Source: Longimicrobium sp. (lineage in GTDB: Bacteria; Gemmatimonadota; Gemmatimonadetes; Longimicrobiales; Longimicrobiaceae). Taken from it: DNA of 45,991 nucleotides. Shown piece after piece: positions 1-7,509 of this stretch. The stretch lies in the NCBI GenBank assembly GCA_036389135.1, contig DASVQP010000081.1, positions 1-45,991 of the forward strand. The letters run 5' to 3'. The notes under the pieces are model-generated. The model ran no database searches and had not been told where the DNA came from. It saw nothing but the letters and a program-made list of their open reading frames with translations. A program made the position numbers and the translations under genes. Each line of letters starts with the position of its first letter. Positions within the stretch are counted from its first letter, which is position 1.

Positions 1-23
1 CCGAGCCAGATAATCTGATGCAT

Positions 24-127
24 AGGGCTGGTCTCCTGTCCGAATGCGGCCTCGGCCGCATGTGGCTCTGATGCTCCTGCGTTCGCACGGGGATCATTAA
101 TCCACGTTGAACCAGGGGGCCAGCCCT
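24..127. ncRNA. Candidate structured RNA, family unknown
   Basis: Bases 24-38 can pair with 113-127 in a 15-bp closing stem that includes two G-U pairs. The stem encloses two further elements: a hairpin at 44-61 (stem ATGCGGC, loop CTCG), and an arm at 62-105 closed by GTGG/CCAC that holds an inner hairpin at about 69-96. This three-way junction is much more ordered than ordinary spacer. It lies beyond the stop codon of the minus-strand histidine kinase gene, so it could be that gene's 3' region, a leader for a gene to the left, or an independent small RNA. The strand cannot be decided, and I do not recognise it as 6S, SRP, tmRNA, RNase P or a known riboswitch. Confidence 0.35.
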
Positions 128-182
128 TCCATTTATTCTACGAGATCCGTACGTAGGGCGATGATCGAAGCGGGGCGGAGGG

Positions 183-207
183 TGGGCGCGATGAATCGCG
201 CCCCTAC
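183..207 (-). repeat. GTAGGGGCGCGATTCATCGC hairpin repeat, copy 1
   Basis: Read on the minus strand this is GTAGGGGCGCGA, TTCA, then TCGCGCCCA. It forms a hairpin with arms GGGCGCGA/TCGCGCCC and a TTCA loop. Related copies are at 14864-14886 and 23964-23990. It is not coding. Confidence 0.7.
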
Positions 208-241
208 CGGGTCTGCGTGACCCACACGGCAGTTCTCCCCC

Positions 242-1384
242 TCACTCGCCCTGCGCCCCCGCAGGCGGGGGAGGGGGCCGGGGGGAGGGGGCGGTCGTAA
301 CCGGCAGCCGCAGCGAGAACGTCGTCCCCTCGGCCCCGCTCGCTACCGAGATCTCGCCGCCGTGCTCCTGGACGATGCGGCGGCTGATGGGGAGGCCGAG
401 GCCCGTGCCCTCTTCGGCGGTCTTGGTGGTGAAGAACGGCTCCCAGATGTGGGGGAGCGAGTCGGCGGGGATCGGGGGGCCGTCGTTGAAGAAGTCGACC
501 ACCACCGCCTCCTCCTCCAGCTCGGCGGAGATGCGCAGGGTGCGGCCGCCGTCACGCAGCGCCTGCTCCGCGTTGATGAGGAGGTTCAGGAAGACCTGCT
601 GGAGCTGCCCCGCGTCGCCGAATACCGGCAGGGCCACGTCCGGAAGCTCCAGCGACGCACGGACGCCGCCGGTGACCAGGTGCCGCTCGCGCAGGGCGTA
701 GGTGGAGCGCAGCACGCTCCCCACGTCCACCATCCCCCGCTCGCGCGGCCGGCGGCGCACGAAGCCCAGCACGTCGCCCACGATGCGCCGGCAGCGGTCG
801 ACCGCGTCCAGGATCTCGCGGAGGCCGGCGGCGCTCGCCTCGTCGGGCGCGCGGCGGAGGAGGAGCTGCGTGTGCGCGTTGATGACCGCCAGCGGGTTGT
901 TCAGGTCGTGCGCCACGCCCCCCGCCAGCAGCCCCAGCGTGGAGAGCTTGTCGCGCTCGCGGAGGTGGTCCTCCATTCGCACGTGATCCTCCGCCAGACG
1001 GCGGACGCGCAGGTGCGCCGCGATGCGCGCGCGGATCTCGGCGCCGCGGAAGGGCTTCGTCACGTAGTCGTTGGCGCCCGCGTCGAAGGCGGCGTAGACG
1101 CTCTCCGGGTCCGTGCGCGCCGTCACCATCAGGATGGGAAGCTGCAGCGCGTCCCAGCGCGTGCGCACGTGGTGGCAGAGCTGCAGGCCGCTCATCCCCG
1201 GGAGCATCCAGTCGAGGAGGATCAGGTCCGGCCTCCCGTCCTCGTCCAGCGAGCGCAGGGCGGCCGGGCCGTCCTCCGCCACGTCCGCCTGGTAGCCCAC
1301 CTGGCGAAGGAGCGCGCGCAGGACGTGCCCGGCGGCGGGGTCGTCCTCCACGATGAGGATGCGGCCCTGCCCGTTCTCCGTCAC
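242..1384 (-). CDS. Response regulator receiver / histidine kinase hybrid
   Basis: This soluble 380-aa signalling protein has a receiver domain first and a kinase second. The receiver domain (about residues 8-125) carries the acidic pair E13/D14-D15, phospho-acceptor D58 in LLDWM and the switch lysine K110 in TKPF. A histidine kinase follows, with H159 in the H-box GGVAHDLNNP, an N-box around LINAEQAL and GTGLGL ATP-lid glycines. There is no membrane segment or sensor domain, so input probably arrives by phosphotransfer onto the receiver. The GTG start overlaps the stop of the upstream HD-domain gene in a GTGA, which suggests translational coupling. The C-terminal tail is proline-rich. The partner and output are unknown. 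Confidence 0.9.
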   Translation of the reverse strand: MTENGQGRILIVEDDPAAGHVLRALLRQVGYQADVAEDGPAALRSLDEDGRPDLILLDWMLPGMSGLQLCHHVRTRWDALQLPILMVTARTDPESVYAAFDAGANDYVTKPFRGAEIRARIAAHLRVRRLAEDHVRMEDHLRERDKLSTLGLLAGGVAHDLNNPLAVINAHTQLLLRRAPDEASAAGLREILDAVDRCRRIVGDVLGFVRRRPRERGMVDVGSVLRSTYALRERHLVTGGVRASLELPDVALPVFGDAGQLQQVFLNLLINAEQALRDGGRTLRISAELEEEAVVVDFFNDGPPIPADSLPHIWEPFFTTKTAEEGTGLGLPISRRIVQEHGGEISVASGAEGTTFSLRLPVTTAPSPRPPPPPAGAQGE

Positions 1385-2724
1385 AGGAGGGCCTCCGGCT
1401 GGGCCAGACGCTCGCGCAGCGCGGCGGCATCGAGCGACAGGAGGGGGAGGATCGACTTCTCAGACACCGTGCGCCGCTCCGTGGTGAAGATGCGGAAGGC
1501 GCGCGCCGTGTAGTACAGCTCGTCCGCCACGCGGGGAAGGTCGATCAGGCCGGAGCGCCCCTCGTCTTCCAGGCGCTGCACGGCGCCGTCGCGGCGCAGG
1601 AGGAGGAGCTCCAGCCCGAGCATGCGCGGCTTTTCGGGATAGTCAACGAACACGCCGCCGTCCGCGATCTCCAGCTCCTCGGCCAGCCTCAGCTCCAGCG
1701 CGTGTCGGAGGGCGCCGTCGTCGTACAGCCACTCCTCGGCGGGGAGTCCGCGGAGCGCCTCGCCCGGGAGCTCCAGCGCCCGCTTGGGGAGGCGCCGCTC
1801 GCGCACACCGGGGATCCAGCGCTCGGCCACACGCCGCGCGGCCGGGTTGTCCGAGACGCCGGCGCGCACCTCCAGCAGCGCCAGGAGCCGCTCGTCGCTC
1901 TGCCCCACCAGCTCGTCGGGACGCACCACACCGCCATCGACCGCGTCCTGCACCAGCCGCTTGTACAGCGCCGTGGCCGCGCGCACGGCGTGGTGCCAGT
2001 ACACGTTGCGGAACATCTGGTACTTGGCGAAGAGGAGCGATTCCAGCGCCGAGAGCCCCTTCTCGTGGATGCCGATCTGGAGCTTCCCCGTCTCCGGATC
2101 GCGCAGGAGCGTCAGGGCGTGCAGGAGGCGGTCGACGTCCACCTCGCCGTACGGCACGCCGGTGAAGCGCGCGTCGCGGCGCAGGTACTCGAGCTTGTCC
2201 AGGTCCAGCGAGCCGCTGACGAGCCCCTGCAGCGGCGACGGCGACAGGTCACGGACGAGCGCCTCGATGCGGGCCGGCGCATCCGGCGCCAGCGCCTCCA
2301 GCGCCTCGCGGATGCGCGGCGCGGCCAGGAAGCGCGCGGTGAGCGCCTCGTGGTGGCCGGGAACGCGCCCCTCGTCCAGCTCCTCCAGCGCGTGCGAGAA
2401 GGGGTAGTGGCCGATGTCGTGGAGTAGCCCGGCGAAGGGGACGAGGGTGCAGTCGACCGGGTCCACCTCGCGCAGCTCGCCGCGCTCGCCCAGAATGGCC
2501 AGCGCCCAGCGCGACAGGTGGTACACACCCAGCGCGTGGTCGAAGCGGGTGTGGTTGGCGCCGGGGTAGACGAGGTACGCCAGGCCGAGCTGGCGGATGT
2601 AGCGGAGACGCTGGAACTCCGGCGCATCGATGATCCGCAGCGCCGTGGGGTCCACGCGGATGGTGTTCCACATCGGGTCGCGGACGACCTCGAACTCGTG
2701 GGGCGAATGGACGTAGGATGGCAT
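1381..2724 (-). CDS. HD-domain phosphohydrolase, SAMHD1/dNTPase-like
   Basis: The 447-aa cytosolic protein belongs to the COG1078-like HD superfamily, whose members hydrolyse nucleotides, often dNTPs. The metal-binding set is visible: H63 in RFDHALGVYHL, H102-D103 in LLHDIGHYPFSH, and a later aspartate in the SLDLDKLEYLRRD stretch that matches the fourth ligand of SAMHD1-type enzymes. Length is usual for the family. The start is an ATG just upstream of the conserved region. It is the first gene of a two-gene unit and overlaps the downstream receiver-kinase gene by 4 nt. The exact substrate cannot be read from sequence; dNTPase or another phosphomonoesterase are both possible. Confidence 0.85.
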   Translation of the reverse strand: MPSYVHSPHEFEVVRDPMWNTIRVDPTALRIIDAPEFQRLRYIRQLGLAYLVYPGANHTRFDHALGVYHLSRWALAILGERGELREVDPVDCTLVPFAGLLHDIGHYPFSHALEELDEGRVPGHHEALTARFLAAPRIREALEALAPDAPARIEALVRDLSPSPLQGLVSGSLDLDKLEYLRRDARFTGVPYGEVDVDRLLHALTLLRDPETGKLQIGIHEKGLSALESLLFAKYQMFRNVYWHHAVRAATALYKRLVQDAVDGGVVRPDELVGQSDERLLALLEVRAGVSDNPAARRVAERWIPGVRERRLPKRALELPGEALRGLPAEEWLYDDGALRHALELRLAEELEIADGGVFVDYPEKPRMLGLELLLLRRDGAVQRLEDEGRSGLIDLPRVADELYYTARAFRIFTTERRTVSEKSILPLLSLDAAALRERLAQPEALL

Positions 2725-2845
2725 GGGGTGCGAGTGTACCCCGCCAGCCGCCGCGGTGTCAAGCAGCCGTGCCCGCGCCGTGGCCCGACACTTGAAAAAG
2801 GACGCTCTCAGCCTTCATCCACTCACACGGACAGACCGGGACCGA

Positions 2846-3169
2846 ATGCCGTACCGACGCTTCGTGGACTCGCAGGGGAAGCGCTGGAGGGTGTGGGACG
2901 TCGTTCCCACGCCGGTGGACCGCCGCGTGGCCGTCCGGCGGCTGCGCGAGATCAGGATATTCCACAACGACCGGCGGATGATCCCCACGCGGCGGCACGA
3001 CCTCAACCGGGCGCGGCTCTACTTTCCGCCCTCGGAAACGGGCTGGCTCTGCTTCGAATCCGACGAGGCCAAGCGCCGCCTGCGCCCCATCCCCGCCGGC
3101 TGGGCCCACGACAGCGACGTCTCGCTCGAAGAGCTCTGCGTGCGCGCGGAGCCGGACACCGGGGGGTGA
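2846..3169 (+). CDS. Small conserved-looking hypothetical protein (107 aa)
   Basis: The protein begins MPYRRFVDSQGKRWRVWDV and is rich in Arg and Trp. It has no signal peptide or membrane helix. The open frame extends upstream to 2723, but that part would read through the divergent HD gene's promoter region, so the ATG at 2846 is preferred. The central part (RIFHNDRRMIPTRR) is basic and the C-terminal third is acidic. I do not recognise a family. It is a single-gene unit, followed by a hairpin and T-rich stretch at 3296-3327. Confidence 0.65.
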   Translation: MPYRRFVDSQGKRWRVWDVVPTPVDRRVAVRRLREIRIFHNDRRMIPTRRHDLNRARLYFPPSETGWLCFESDEAKRRLRPIPAGWAHDSDVSLEELCVRAEPDTGG

Positions 3170-3219
3170 ATCACGGGCATTGCGGGTAAACGCGGGGGGC
3201 GAACGCCGGGCGCCGAAAA

Positions 3220-3276
3220 CCGGGGGATGAATCCCCCGGCTGGAACCACGGGAAGGCGGCTGAAGCCGGCTCGAGA
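3220..3276 (-). repeat. Two-hairpin TTCA-loop element, inverted copy
   Basis: Read on the minus strand this copy has one hairpin around GGCTTCAGCC, the linker TTCCCGTGGTTCCAG, then a hairpin CCGGGGGA-TTCA-TCCCCCGG. It matches the plus-oriented elements at 5892-5955 and 14934-14998. The second hairpin has an A-T pair closing the loop where the other copies have C-G. Confidence 0.75.
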
Positions 3277-3295
3277 AACGCGGCATCGGACCCGG

Positions 3296-3327
3296 AGTCC
3301 GCGGAGGCGGACTTTGTGCTCTTGTTG
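3296..3327 (+). terminator. Hairpin terminator candidate after the 107-aa gene
   Basis: Arms AGTCCGC and GCGGACT flank the loop GGAG and are followed by TTTGTGCTCTTGTTG, a T-rich tract. It lies about 130 nt after the stop at 3169. Confidence 0.45.
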
Positions 3328-3329
3328 CA

Positions 3330-3343
3330 GCGAGTTCACTCGC
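3330..3343. repeat. Short GCGAG-TTCA-CTCGC hairpin
   Basis: This perfect 5-bp stem carries the same TTCA loop as the other intergenic hairpins in the window. It lies 11 nt before the stop codon of the convergent gene at 3354. Confidence 0.5.
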
Positions 3344-3353
3344 CCGGCCACTC

Positions 3354-4061
3354 CTATCCGTACCGCCGGTTGAAGTCGTCGGTAACCTGGCGGAGGATGC
3401 GCTCCACCTGGTCGGGGGCGGTGGGGAAGAAGACGGTGTCGGAGAGGGAGTTGAGGGCGGAGCGCACGTCGCGGAAGCGGTCCGCCACGCCCAGGAAGAC
3501 GTCGCCCACGCCGTGGCGGAGGGCGAGGTCGCTGGCCGCGGCGGCGCGGAAGCCGGCGGCGCCCATCGCGTCGTAGTAGGCGATCCCCGGTGCGCCGCGG
3601 CGCTGCACGCGGTGCGTGATGTACTCCGGAAAGACCCCCGCCAGCCAGAGCGCGAAGTTCCCCAGGTGCACCCGCAGCAGGAACTCGCGCTCGCCGTGCG
3701 CCTGCTCCAGCGCCGCCACGATGTCCGCCAGGTAGTAGAACGACTCCCCCCCGCCCTCCACCCGGTGCGCCTTCCCCGCCGTGCCGAACTCCAGCAGCAG
3801 CGCCGCCGTGTAGTCCGCCATCTGCCGGTCCACGATCTCGCGCTGGAGGAGGGCGTGGCGGGCCAGGATGTAGAAGAAGAGCGGCGCCGGCGCCGGGCTC
3901 AGACGACCGCGCTGCACCAGCGCGCGCAGCACCAGGGGATCGTCCATCAGCGCGTCCATTCCCTGGTCGCGAAGGCGCTCCTCGCCCCCCGGCCCCACCA
4001 GCGACAGCAGCAGCTCCGCCTCACGCCTTCCGAACGACGCCCTCACGTTGGGTTTGATCAT
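3354..4061 (-). CDS. Hypothetical protein (235 aa), mostly helical
   Basis: The ATG start is preceded by GGAGGAGC, a good ribosome binding site. The predicted protein is soluble and mostly alpha-helical, without signal peptide or membrane spans. It opens MIKPNVRASFGRREAELLL and ends with a stretch about DTVFFPTAPDQVERIL. It has no zinc or nucleotide-binding motif that I can see. It is divergent from ung with 181 nt between them, so regulatory signals may be shared. The reading frame has the GC-rich third positions of its neighbours, which supports a real gene. No function is assigned. Confidence 0.7.
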   Translation of the reverse strand: MIKPNVRASFGRREAELLLSLVGPGGEERLRDQGMDALMDDPLVLRALVQRGRLSPAPAPLFFYILARHALLQREIVDRQMADYTAALLLEFGTAGKAHRVEGGGESFYYLADIVAALEQAHGEREFLLRVHLGNFALWLAGVFPEYITHRVQRRGAPGIAYYDAMGAAGFRAAAASDLALRHGVGDVFLGVADRFRDVRSALNSLSDTVFFPTAPDQVERILRQVTDDFNRRYG

Positions 4062-4242
4062 GGCGCTCCTCCGTTGGGATGGGTCTCCCTCGTTCTACCA
4101 CGCGCCGCCCCCGCCGGGTTCCACGCGTGGAAACAGGCGTCCTGCAAACGCGAGGCTGCAACCGGAATGCCGCGCGTGCCGGGTCCCTGCCTTGCATCCG
4201 CGCCGCTGACGCCGAAACGTACCCCGCACCCGGAGCCCCCGG

Positions 4243-4977
4243 ATGGAGCTGGACCGCATCCCCCCGTCGTGGCGGCGCGCGCTGGCCGCCGAGGTGGAGC
4301 AGCCGTACTTCGCCGAGCTGCGCCGCTTCGTGGAAGAGGAGCGCCGCACGCAGACCGTCTTCCCCCCCGCGGACGAAGTCTTCTCGCAGCTGGAGCTTAC
4401 GCCGTACGACCGGGTCAAGGTGCTGATCCTGGGCCAGGACCCGTACCACGGGCCGCGTCAGGCGCACGGGCTCGCGTTCTCGGTGCGGCCCGGCGTGCGT
4501 CCGCCGCCGTCGCTGGCCAACATCTTCAAGGAACTCCACGACGACCGCGGGTGTCCCATCCCAAAGCACGGCTACCTGGCGAGCTGGGCCGAGCAGGGCG
4601 TCCTCCTGCTGAACGCGGTGCTCACGGTGCGGCGCCGCGAGCCCAACTCGCACAAGAACCGCGGATGGGAGCGCTTCACCGACGCCATCATCCGTGCTGT
4701 CAACGAGCGCGACAACACCGTTGCATTCGTGCTGTGGGGCGCGTACGCTGGCAAGAAGGAGGAGCTGATCGACAGCTCGCAGCACGCCGTCATCCGCTCC
4801 GTGCACCCGTCGCCCTACTCGGCAGATAAGGGGTTCTTTGGGAGCAAGCCATTCTCGCAGGTGAACGAGGCGCTGGAGCGGAGCGGGCAGGAGCCGGTCG
4901 ACTGGTGCCTGCCGGAGACGGTGGAGGAAGGGGAGGCGGAGTCGTGTCAGAAATGGCGGGGCAGGTCCGTTCGATAG
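4243..4977 (+). CDS. ung: Uracil-DNA glycosylase, family 1
   Basis: The enzyme excises uracil from DNA as the first step of base excision repair. The 244-aa protein carries the family-1 signatures: the water-activating motif GQDPYHG with catalytic D66, the uracil-recognition region LLLNAVLTV with N124, and the DNA-intercalation loop HPSPYSA with H188. These residues are intact and the length is only slightly above the usual 220-230 aa because of a short C-terminal tail. The start at 4243 gives MELDRIPPSWRRAL, a typical N-terminus for this enzyme. It is divergent from the gene at 3354 and lies 58 nt before the TonB-like gene, with no terminator visible between them. Confidence 0.97.
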   Translation: MELDRIPPSWRRALAAEVEQPYFAELRRFVEEERRTQTVFPPADEVFSQLELTPYDRVKVLILGQDPYHGPRQAHGLAFSVRPGVRPPPSLANIFKELHDDRGCPIPKHGYLASWAEQGVLLLNAVLTVRRREPNSHKNRGWERFTDAIIRAVNERDNTVAFVLWGAYAGKKEELIDSSQHAVIRSVHPSPYSADKGFFGSKPFSQVNEALERSGQEPVDWCLPETVEEGEAESCQKWRGRSVR

Positions 4978-5035
4978 GTGAGGCACCGGCGAACGGGCCG
5001 AGCATCACCCGCCACGCAACAGCAGGAGGAGCATC

Positions 5036-5791
5036 ATGTTCCGAGTCCTGACCCGCAAGCGCAAGCGCCGGCTCTCTTCGCCGCGCATCGTCGCCCTCTC
5101 CGTGGGCGCGCACCTCCTCCTGCTCGTGTGCGTCATCGCCAGCTCGACCGCTGCGATCGCCACGACGGGAACCGAAGACCAGGTGATCGACGAGTGGGAC
5201 ATCGCCAAGCCGGCGCCTCCGCCCCCCGCGCCGGTTGAGCCGCAGCAGCCGGATAGTCCGCCGCCGCCCACGCCCGGCGAGACGGTGCAGATGCCGGCGC
5301 CCACGACGGTTCCGGCCGGGATTACGGACCCCGACCCGAAAGAGCAGCCGGTTCGCGAGCAGGACGTCACGGGGATTGGACCCGTCGGCGACGTAATCGG
5401 GCCGCCGCCTGCCACGACCACCCCAACGACGGGCAACACCGAGCCCACCACGGCGCCGCCGTCCGAGAAATACGTCTACACCTCGGACATGGTCGAAGCG
5501 ACGCCGGAGCTGGCGAATGGCGGCGAGGTGTCGCGCCTCTTCGAACGGTTCTATCCGCGCATGCTCGCGGACCAGGGCGTCGCGGGCCGCGTGATGCTGG
5601 AGTTGATCGTGGATGCGGACGGGCGCGTGCGGCCCGGAAGTGTGCGCGTCGTATCCGCCACCAACTCACAGTTCTCGGACGCGACCCTGCGCATCGTGGA
5701 GCGCTTCCGCTTCCGCCCCGCCCGCGTCGGCGAGCAAGCCGTCCCGGTGATGGTGACCATCCCGATCGATTGGAAGCCCGAGCAGAGCTGA
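5036..5791 (+). CDS. TonB-family energy transducer
   Basis: The 251-aa protein has the layout of TonB. It starts with a basic N-terminus, then one membrane anchor at about residues 18-40. A long periplasmic Pro/Thr-rich spacer follows, with APPPPAPVEP and PPPPTPG runs. The C-terminal TonB domain (about 165-250) contains GVAGRVMLELIVDADGRV and ends FRFRPARVGEQAV...IPIDWKP. It would couple the proton-motive force to outer-membrane receptors, which implies a diderm envelope. No ExbB/ExbD lies next to it, so it may be a paralogue with another role. A strong ribosome binding site, AGGAGGAG, precedes the ATG. A clear terminator follows. Confidence 0.85.
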   Translation: MFRVLTRKRKRRLSSPRIVALSVGAHLLLLVCVIASSTAAIATTGTEDQVIDEWDIAKPAPPPPAPVEPQQPDSPPPPTPGETVQMPAPTTVPAGITDPDPKEQPVREQDVTGIGPVGDVIGPPPATTTPTTGNTEPTTAPPSEKYVYTSDMVEATPELANGGEVSRLFERFYPRMLADQGVAGRVMLELIVDADGRVRPGSVRVVSATNSQFSDATLRIVERFRFRPARVGEQAVPVMVTIPIDWKPEQS

Positions 5792-5814
5792 CGGGTGCTT
5801 CCCGGCAATACGAA

Positions 5815-5850
5815 GCGGGTCCGGCGCACGGCGCCGGACCCGCTTTCTGT
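5815..5850 (+). terminator. Rho-independent terminator after the TonB-like gene
   Basis: A perfect 13-bp stem, GCGGGTCCGGCGC with GCGCCGGACCCGC, has a 3-nt loop and is followed by TTTCTGT. Confidence 0.85.
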
Positions 5851-5891
5851 CTCAGATTCAGAATAACAAAAAACGGGGGAATGCCACGGCT

Positions 5892-5955
5892 CGCGAGACC
5901 ACTTTAGTGGTCTTCCCGTCGTTCCAGCCGGGGGCTTCAGCCCCCGGTGCTCCGG
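5892..5955 (+). repeat. Two-hairpin TTCA/TTTA-loop element, plus copy
   Basis: The first hairpin is GACCAC-TTTA-GTGGTC. After the linker TTCCCGTCGTTCCAG comes CCGGGGGC-TTCA-GCCCCCGG. Compared with the copy at 14934 the first stem has A-T in place of G-C, a compensatory change. It lies between the terminator above and the convergent acetyltransferase gene. Confidence 0.8.
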
Positions 5956-5977
5956 TCCCCGTAGCGCACGCCAACCA

Positions 5978-6475
5978 TCACCCCCCCGTCACCTCCGCCA
6001 TATCCGCGAGCTGCTCCGCCGTCAGCCGGTACGTGTACCACTCGCGCATGTGGCGCGCGCCGAGGCCTTCGTAGAACTCGATGGCGAGCTCGTTCCAGTC
6101 GAGCACCACCCACTCCATCCGCCCGCACCCGCGAACCAGCGCCTCCCCCGCGAGGAAGCGAAAGAACGCCTTGCCGATCCCGTGGCGCCGCGCGTCGGGA
6201 AGGACGAACAGGTCCTCCAGGTAGAGCGTAGGGAGCGCCAGGAACGACGAGTACGTCTCGCAGGTGATGGCGTACGCGAGCGCTTCGCCGGCGGGCGACT
6301 CGGCCAGGTACACCTGGATGCGGTTCGGGGGCGGCCCGAAGGCGTCATGCACCAAACGCTCGCGGGCGTCTGGGCGGGGGCGGTCGAGCTTCTCGTAGTC
6401 GGCCAGGGCGTCCACCAGCGCCAGCCACCGCTCCGCATCGTCGTGGGTGGCGGGACGCAGAATGAAATCAGCCAC
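5978..6475 (-). CDS. GNAT N-acetyltransferase, SSAT-like
   Basis: The 165-aa protein is a single GNAT domain. The acetyl-CoA loop is seen as DARRHGIGKAFF (R/Q-x-x-G-x-G/A). The LYLEDLFVLP strand before it and the WVVLDWNELAIEFYEGLGA end are typical of the spermidine/spermine N1-acetyltransferase-like group, so a small amine or polyamine is the likely acceptor; the substrate is an inference. I chose the GTG at 6473-6475, which gives VADFILRPAT, because the frame further upstream lies inside rsmD. It overlaps the rsmD stop by 8 nt and is probably co-transcribed with it. Confidence 0.85.
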   Translation of the reverse strand: MADFILRPATHDDAERWLALVDALADYEKLDRPRPDARERLVHDAFGPPPNRIQVYLAESPAGEALAYAITCETYSSFLALPTLYLEDLFVLPDARRHGIGKAFFRFLAGEALVRGCGRMEWVVLDWNELAIEFYEGLGARHMREWYTYRLTAEQLADMAEVTGG

Positions 6476-7028
6476 GGTCCTCCTCCTCCTCCGCGCGGCG
6501 CAGGTCGGCCAGGCGGGCGCGGTAGATGGTGACCATGGTGTCTTCGAAGAAGTGCTCCTCTCCGCCCTCGGGAAGGAGGTGCTTGATGGAGTGCTCCAGC
6601 GTGAGGATAGCGGCGAAGGGCTTCGCCATCCAACTCTCCAGGAGCCGGTCCAGCATGCGGCTCTCGTACGGCGGATCGGCGAAGGCGATGTCGTAGCGGG
6701 CGATGGGGAGCGCCGCCGCGAAGGGGAGCGCGTCCTTTTTGAATATCCTTGTCTTTTCGCGCACGTGCAGCGCGGCGACGTTGGCCTTGAGCGCGTGCAG
6801 CGATGCGGGGCGCGTCTCCACGAAGTCGGCCGAGCGGGCCCCGCGCGACATCGCCTCCAGCCCCAGCGCGCCCGTTCCCGCAAAGAGGTCCAGCACGCGG
6901 GCGCCGGGGAAGTCCGGCTCCAGCAGCCGCAGCCAGGCATCGCGCACGTGCTCGGCGGTGGGCCGCACGCGCCGGTCCGCGGGCGAGGTCAGGTGCCGCC
7001 CCGCCCACTTCCCCGCCACGATCCTCAT
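6468..7028 (-). CDS. rsmD: 16S rRNA (guanine966-N2)-methyltransferase
   Basis: RsmD methylates G966 in 16S rRNA using S-adenosylmethionine. The 186-aa protein begins MRIVAGKWAGRHL, as the family usually does. It has the SAM-binding glycine loop in VLDLFAGTGALGLEAMSRGA (residues 45-64) and the catalytic motif DPPY at 118-121. Length fits the family. The acidic tail EEEEDRG is short and variable. It overlaps the acetyltransferase gene downstream. The usual bacterial neighbour coaD is not next to it. Confidence 0.95.
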   Translation of the reverse strand: MRIVAGKWAGRHLTSPADRRVRPTAEHVRDAWLRLLEPDFPGARVLDLFAGTGALGLEAMSRGARSADFVETRPASLHALKANVAALHVREKTRIFKKDALPFAAALPIARYDIAFADPPYESRMLDRLLESWMAKPFAAILTLEHSIKHLLPEGGEEHFFEDTMVTIYRARLADLRRAEEEEDRG

Positions 7029-7075
7029 TCGGCCACCTCTTCGACGTCCCAGCGCGGGGCGGACATCGAAAGAAT

Positions 7076-7146
7076 CTCACACAGAGACACAGAGACACAG
7101 AGGAAAGGCACGGAGTTCTCTCTGTGGCTCTGTGTCTCTGTGTGAG
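7076..7146. repeat. CACAGAG-rich inverted repeat, copy 1
   Basis: Arms CTCACACAGAGACACAGAG (7076-7094) and its exact reverse complement (7128-7146) form a 19-bp perfect stem round a 33-nt loop. It fills the gap between the ArsC-like gene and rsmD, 15 nt after the former's stop. Related copies are at 11443-11526 and 23355-23439. Confidence 0.85.
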
Positions 7147-7161
7147 CCCTGTTGTTGTCTT

Positions 7162-7509
7162 TCATGTCGTCGTCCACTCCCGCCATTGCGGCTCGTTCCA
7201 ACCGACGGCGAGGAGGTTGCCGGCGCGCAGGAGGGGGGTGACGAGGAGCGCGGGCTCGTCCTCGAGGAGCGGGAGGATGCGCGCCTCGGCGAGGTGCGCC
7301 GCGTGCAGGCCGCGCTCCCGGAAGCGCTTCGACTCGCGATCCAGCAGCGCGTCGGGGCCGAACTTCTGGGCGAAGCGCTTCAGCTCGCCGGCGGATGCGG
7401 CGCGCTCCTTCAGGTCCACGAAGTGGGTGCGGATGCGGCGCTCCTTGAAGAATCGGAGCGCCTTGCGCGTCTCGGCGCACCCTTTGGTGCCAAAGATCTG
7501 GACTTCCAT
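7162..7509 (-). CDS. ArsC/Spx-family thioredoxin-fold protein
   Basis: The 115-aa protein starts MEVQIFGTKGCAETRKALRF. The single cysteine sits where ArsC-type arsenate reductases and Spx/YffB proteins carry their active cysteine after the first strand. The end, LLRAGNLLAVGWNEPQW, resembles the ArsC-family loop before the last helix. The second cysteine of a CxxC motif is absent, which argues against a classic Spx switch. Arsenate reduction is not proven, since many members act on other thiol substrates or bind RNA polymerase. The ATG overlaps the stop of the DUF4105 gene by one base (TGATG), so the two are likely co-translated. Confidence 0.75.
   Translation of the reverse strand: MEVQIFGTKGCAETRKALRFFKERRIRTHFVDLKERAASAGELKRFAQKFGPDALLDRESKRFRERGLHAAHLAEARILPLLEDEPALLVTPLLRAGNLLAVGWNEPQWREWTTT

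Noticed and set aside
62-105. Hammerhead ribozyme because of a CTGATG stretch
   Set aside because: The core requires CTGANGA and a GAAA opposite. The next base here is C, and no GAAA box is placed correctly.
2723-2845. Upstream extension of the 107-aa gene
   Set aside because: It would overlap the divergent HD gene start and lacks a ribosome binding site. The peptide there is low-complexity.
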